A stretch of DNA of 6,336 nt from an uncultured Clostridia bacterium. GTDB taxonomy: Bacteria > Bacillota > Clostridia > RGIG6154. Made by a program: the position numbers and the translations under genes. The notes under the pieces are model-generated. The model was not told the DNA's origin, did no database searches, and saw only the letters and a program-made list of their open reading frames with translations. Shown one piece after another: positions 5,752 through 6,336 of the stretch (the first letter of the stretch is position 1; each line of letters starts with the position of its first letter). Location: assembly GCA_934457515.1 (NCBI GenBank), contig CAKSHV010000094.1:1-6336 (forward strand), read 5' to 3'.

Positions 5752-6336
5752 TTAGCCCATAATACCCATGAACTTCAAAATGAAGTACAGAGCAAAGAGC
5801 GCTGTGGAAACCCACATAACAGGTTTAATATCTCTAACCTTGCCTGTAACAAGCTTTAAGATAACCCATGTTAACATACCGAACATAATACCGTTTGAAA
5901 TGGAGTATGTAAGCGGCATGAATACGATTGCAGCAAATGCGCCGAGCGTGTCTGCAATGTCGCTTTCGAAGTCAACGTTTTTAACTGCGCTAAGCATCAA
6001 AAGACCAACAAACATCATTGCCGGAGCGGTTGCAAACGAAGGAATTGCAAGGAAAATCGGTGCAAAAATGATGGAAACCAAGAACAAGATTGCAGTTACA
6101 ACCGAAGCAAGACCTGTTCTGCCGCCAACCGAAACACCCGCACTGGATTCAACATAGCTTGTAACAGTGGAAACACCGAGGCACGCACCAACGCATGTGC
6201 CGACAGCGTCTGCCATCAAAGCGCCTTTTGCGTTCGGCAGTTCGCCGTTTTCGTCAAGCAGGTTTGCTTTTTCGGCAACGCCGATTAATGTACCAACCGT
6301 ATCGAAAATATCGGTGTACAGGAATGTGAATACAAC
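5752..6336 (-). CDS. NCS2/AzgA-type purine nucleobase permease (C-terminal part, cut by window edge)
   Basis: The last 194 residues of a membrane transporter of the AzgA/PbuG (COG2252) branch, normally about 430-480 aa, which imports hypoxanthine, guanine or adenine with protons. The frame is open to the right edge, so roughly the first 240-280 residues are missing. Visible signatures are FLYTDIFDTVGTLIG (5-19 of the visible part), the ADAVGTCVGACLGVST segment (42-57), and the family hallmark YVESSAGVSVGGRTGL (61-76). Four or five hydrophobic helices follow, at about 76-99, 104-118, 130-144, 147-164 and 172-191. The protein ends right after the last helix, as in the family. A TTG near 6219 could look like a start but is internal, since the upstream codons match the family. 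It is followed by a purine phosphoribosyltransferase, consistent with an uptake-and-salvage operon. The substrate base is not resolved. Confidence 0.94.
   Translation of the reverse strand, partial: VVFTFLYTDIFDTVGTLIGVAEKANLLDENGELPNAKGALMADAVGTCVGACLGVSTVTSYVESSAGVSVGGRTGLASVVTAILFLVSIIFAPIFLAIPSFATAPAMMFVGLLMLSAVKNVDFESDIADTLGAFAAIVFMPLTYSISNGIMFGMLTWVILKLVTGKVRDIKPVMWVSTALFALYFILKFMGIMG

Noticed and set aside
5768..6157. Plus-strand open frame of 129 codons opposite the permease
   Set aside because: It mirrors the hydrophobic permease codons, has no start signal and matches no family.
6217..6219. TTG as a possible start of a short 155-aa membrane protein
   Set aside because: The frame stays open to the window edge, and the 39 upstream codons encode the conserved permease segment with FDTVGTLIG, so this is an internal leucine.

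Overview
This 6.3 kb window looks like a chromosomal stretch from a Gram-positive, Clostridia-type Firmicute, probably host- or gut-associated. The evidence is strong AAGGAG/GGAGG ribosome-binding sites with 6-7 nt spacing, consensus sigma-A-type promoters, hairpin-plus-T-tract terminators, moderate A+T content, and protein families common in such genomes. The taxonomic call is an inference, because no rRNA or marker gene is present. Coding is dense: six protein genes, two of them cut by the window edges, with short and interpretable intergenic regions. I see no tRNA, rRNA, CRISPR array, insertion sequence or phage signature.

Left part (1-4017, all minus strand). A two-gene unit is read leftward from a promoter at about 4050-4078. 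First comes a 269-aa amidohydrolase-superfamily metal hydrolase. Eleven bases after its stop comes a 906-aa multidomain glycoside hydrolase resembling GH106/alpha-L-rhamnosidase-type proteins. Neither has a signal peptide, so both should act in the cytoplasm on imported saccharides or glycosides. A strong terminator (432-468) closes the unit. Beyond it, a DeoR-type sugar-responsive regulator starts from its own consensus promoter and runs off the left edge.

Middle (4018-5136). A 133-bp divergent intergenic region carries back-to-back promoters. The rightward one drives a single family-2 glycosyltransferase of the rhamnosyltransferase-like type. It ends at a bidirectional terminator shared with the convergent purine unit.

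Right part (5137-6336, minus strand). This is a purine salvage pair: the C-terminal part of an AzgA/PbuG-type (NCS2) nucleobase permease followed by a purine phosphoribosyltransferase. The permease would bring in a base and the transferase would convert it to a nucleotide with PRPP. The operon's promoter, and any purine riboswitch, would lie beyond the right edge.

I find no convincing new defence, mobile or regulatory system. The parts most worth a second look are the uncharacterised amidohydrolase-glycosidase pair, whose substrate and CAZy assignment are open, and the two related C-terminal beta-sandwich modules of the glycosidase.
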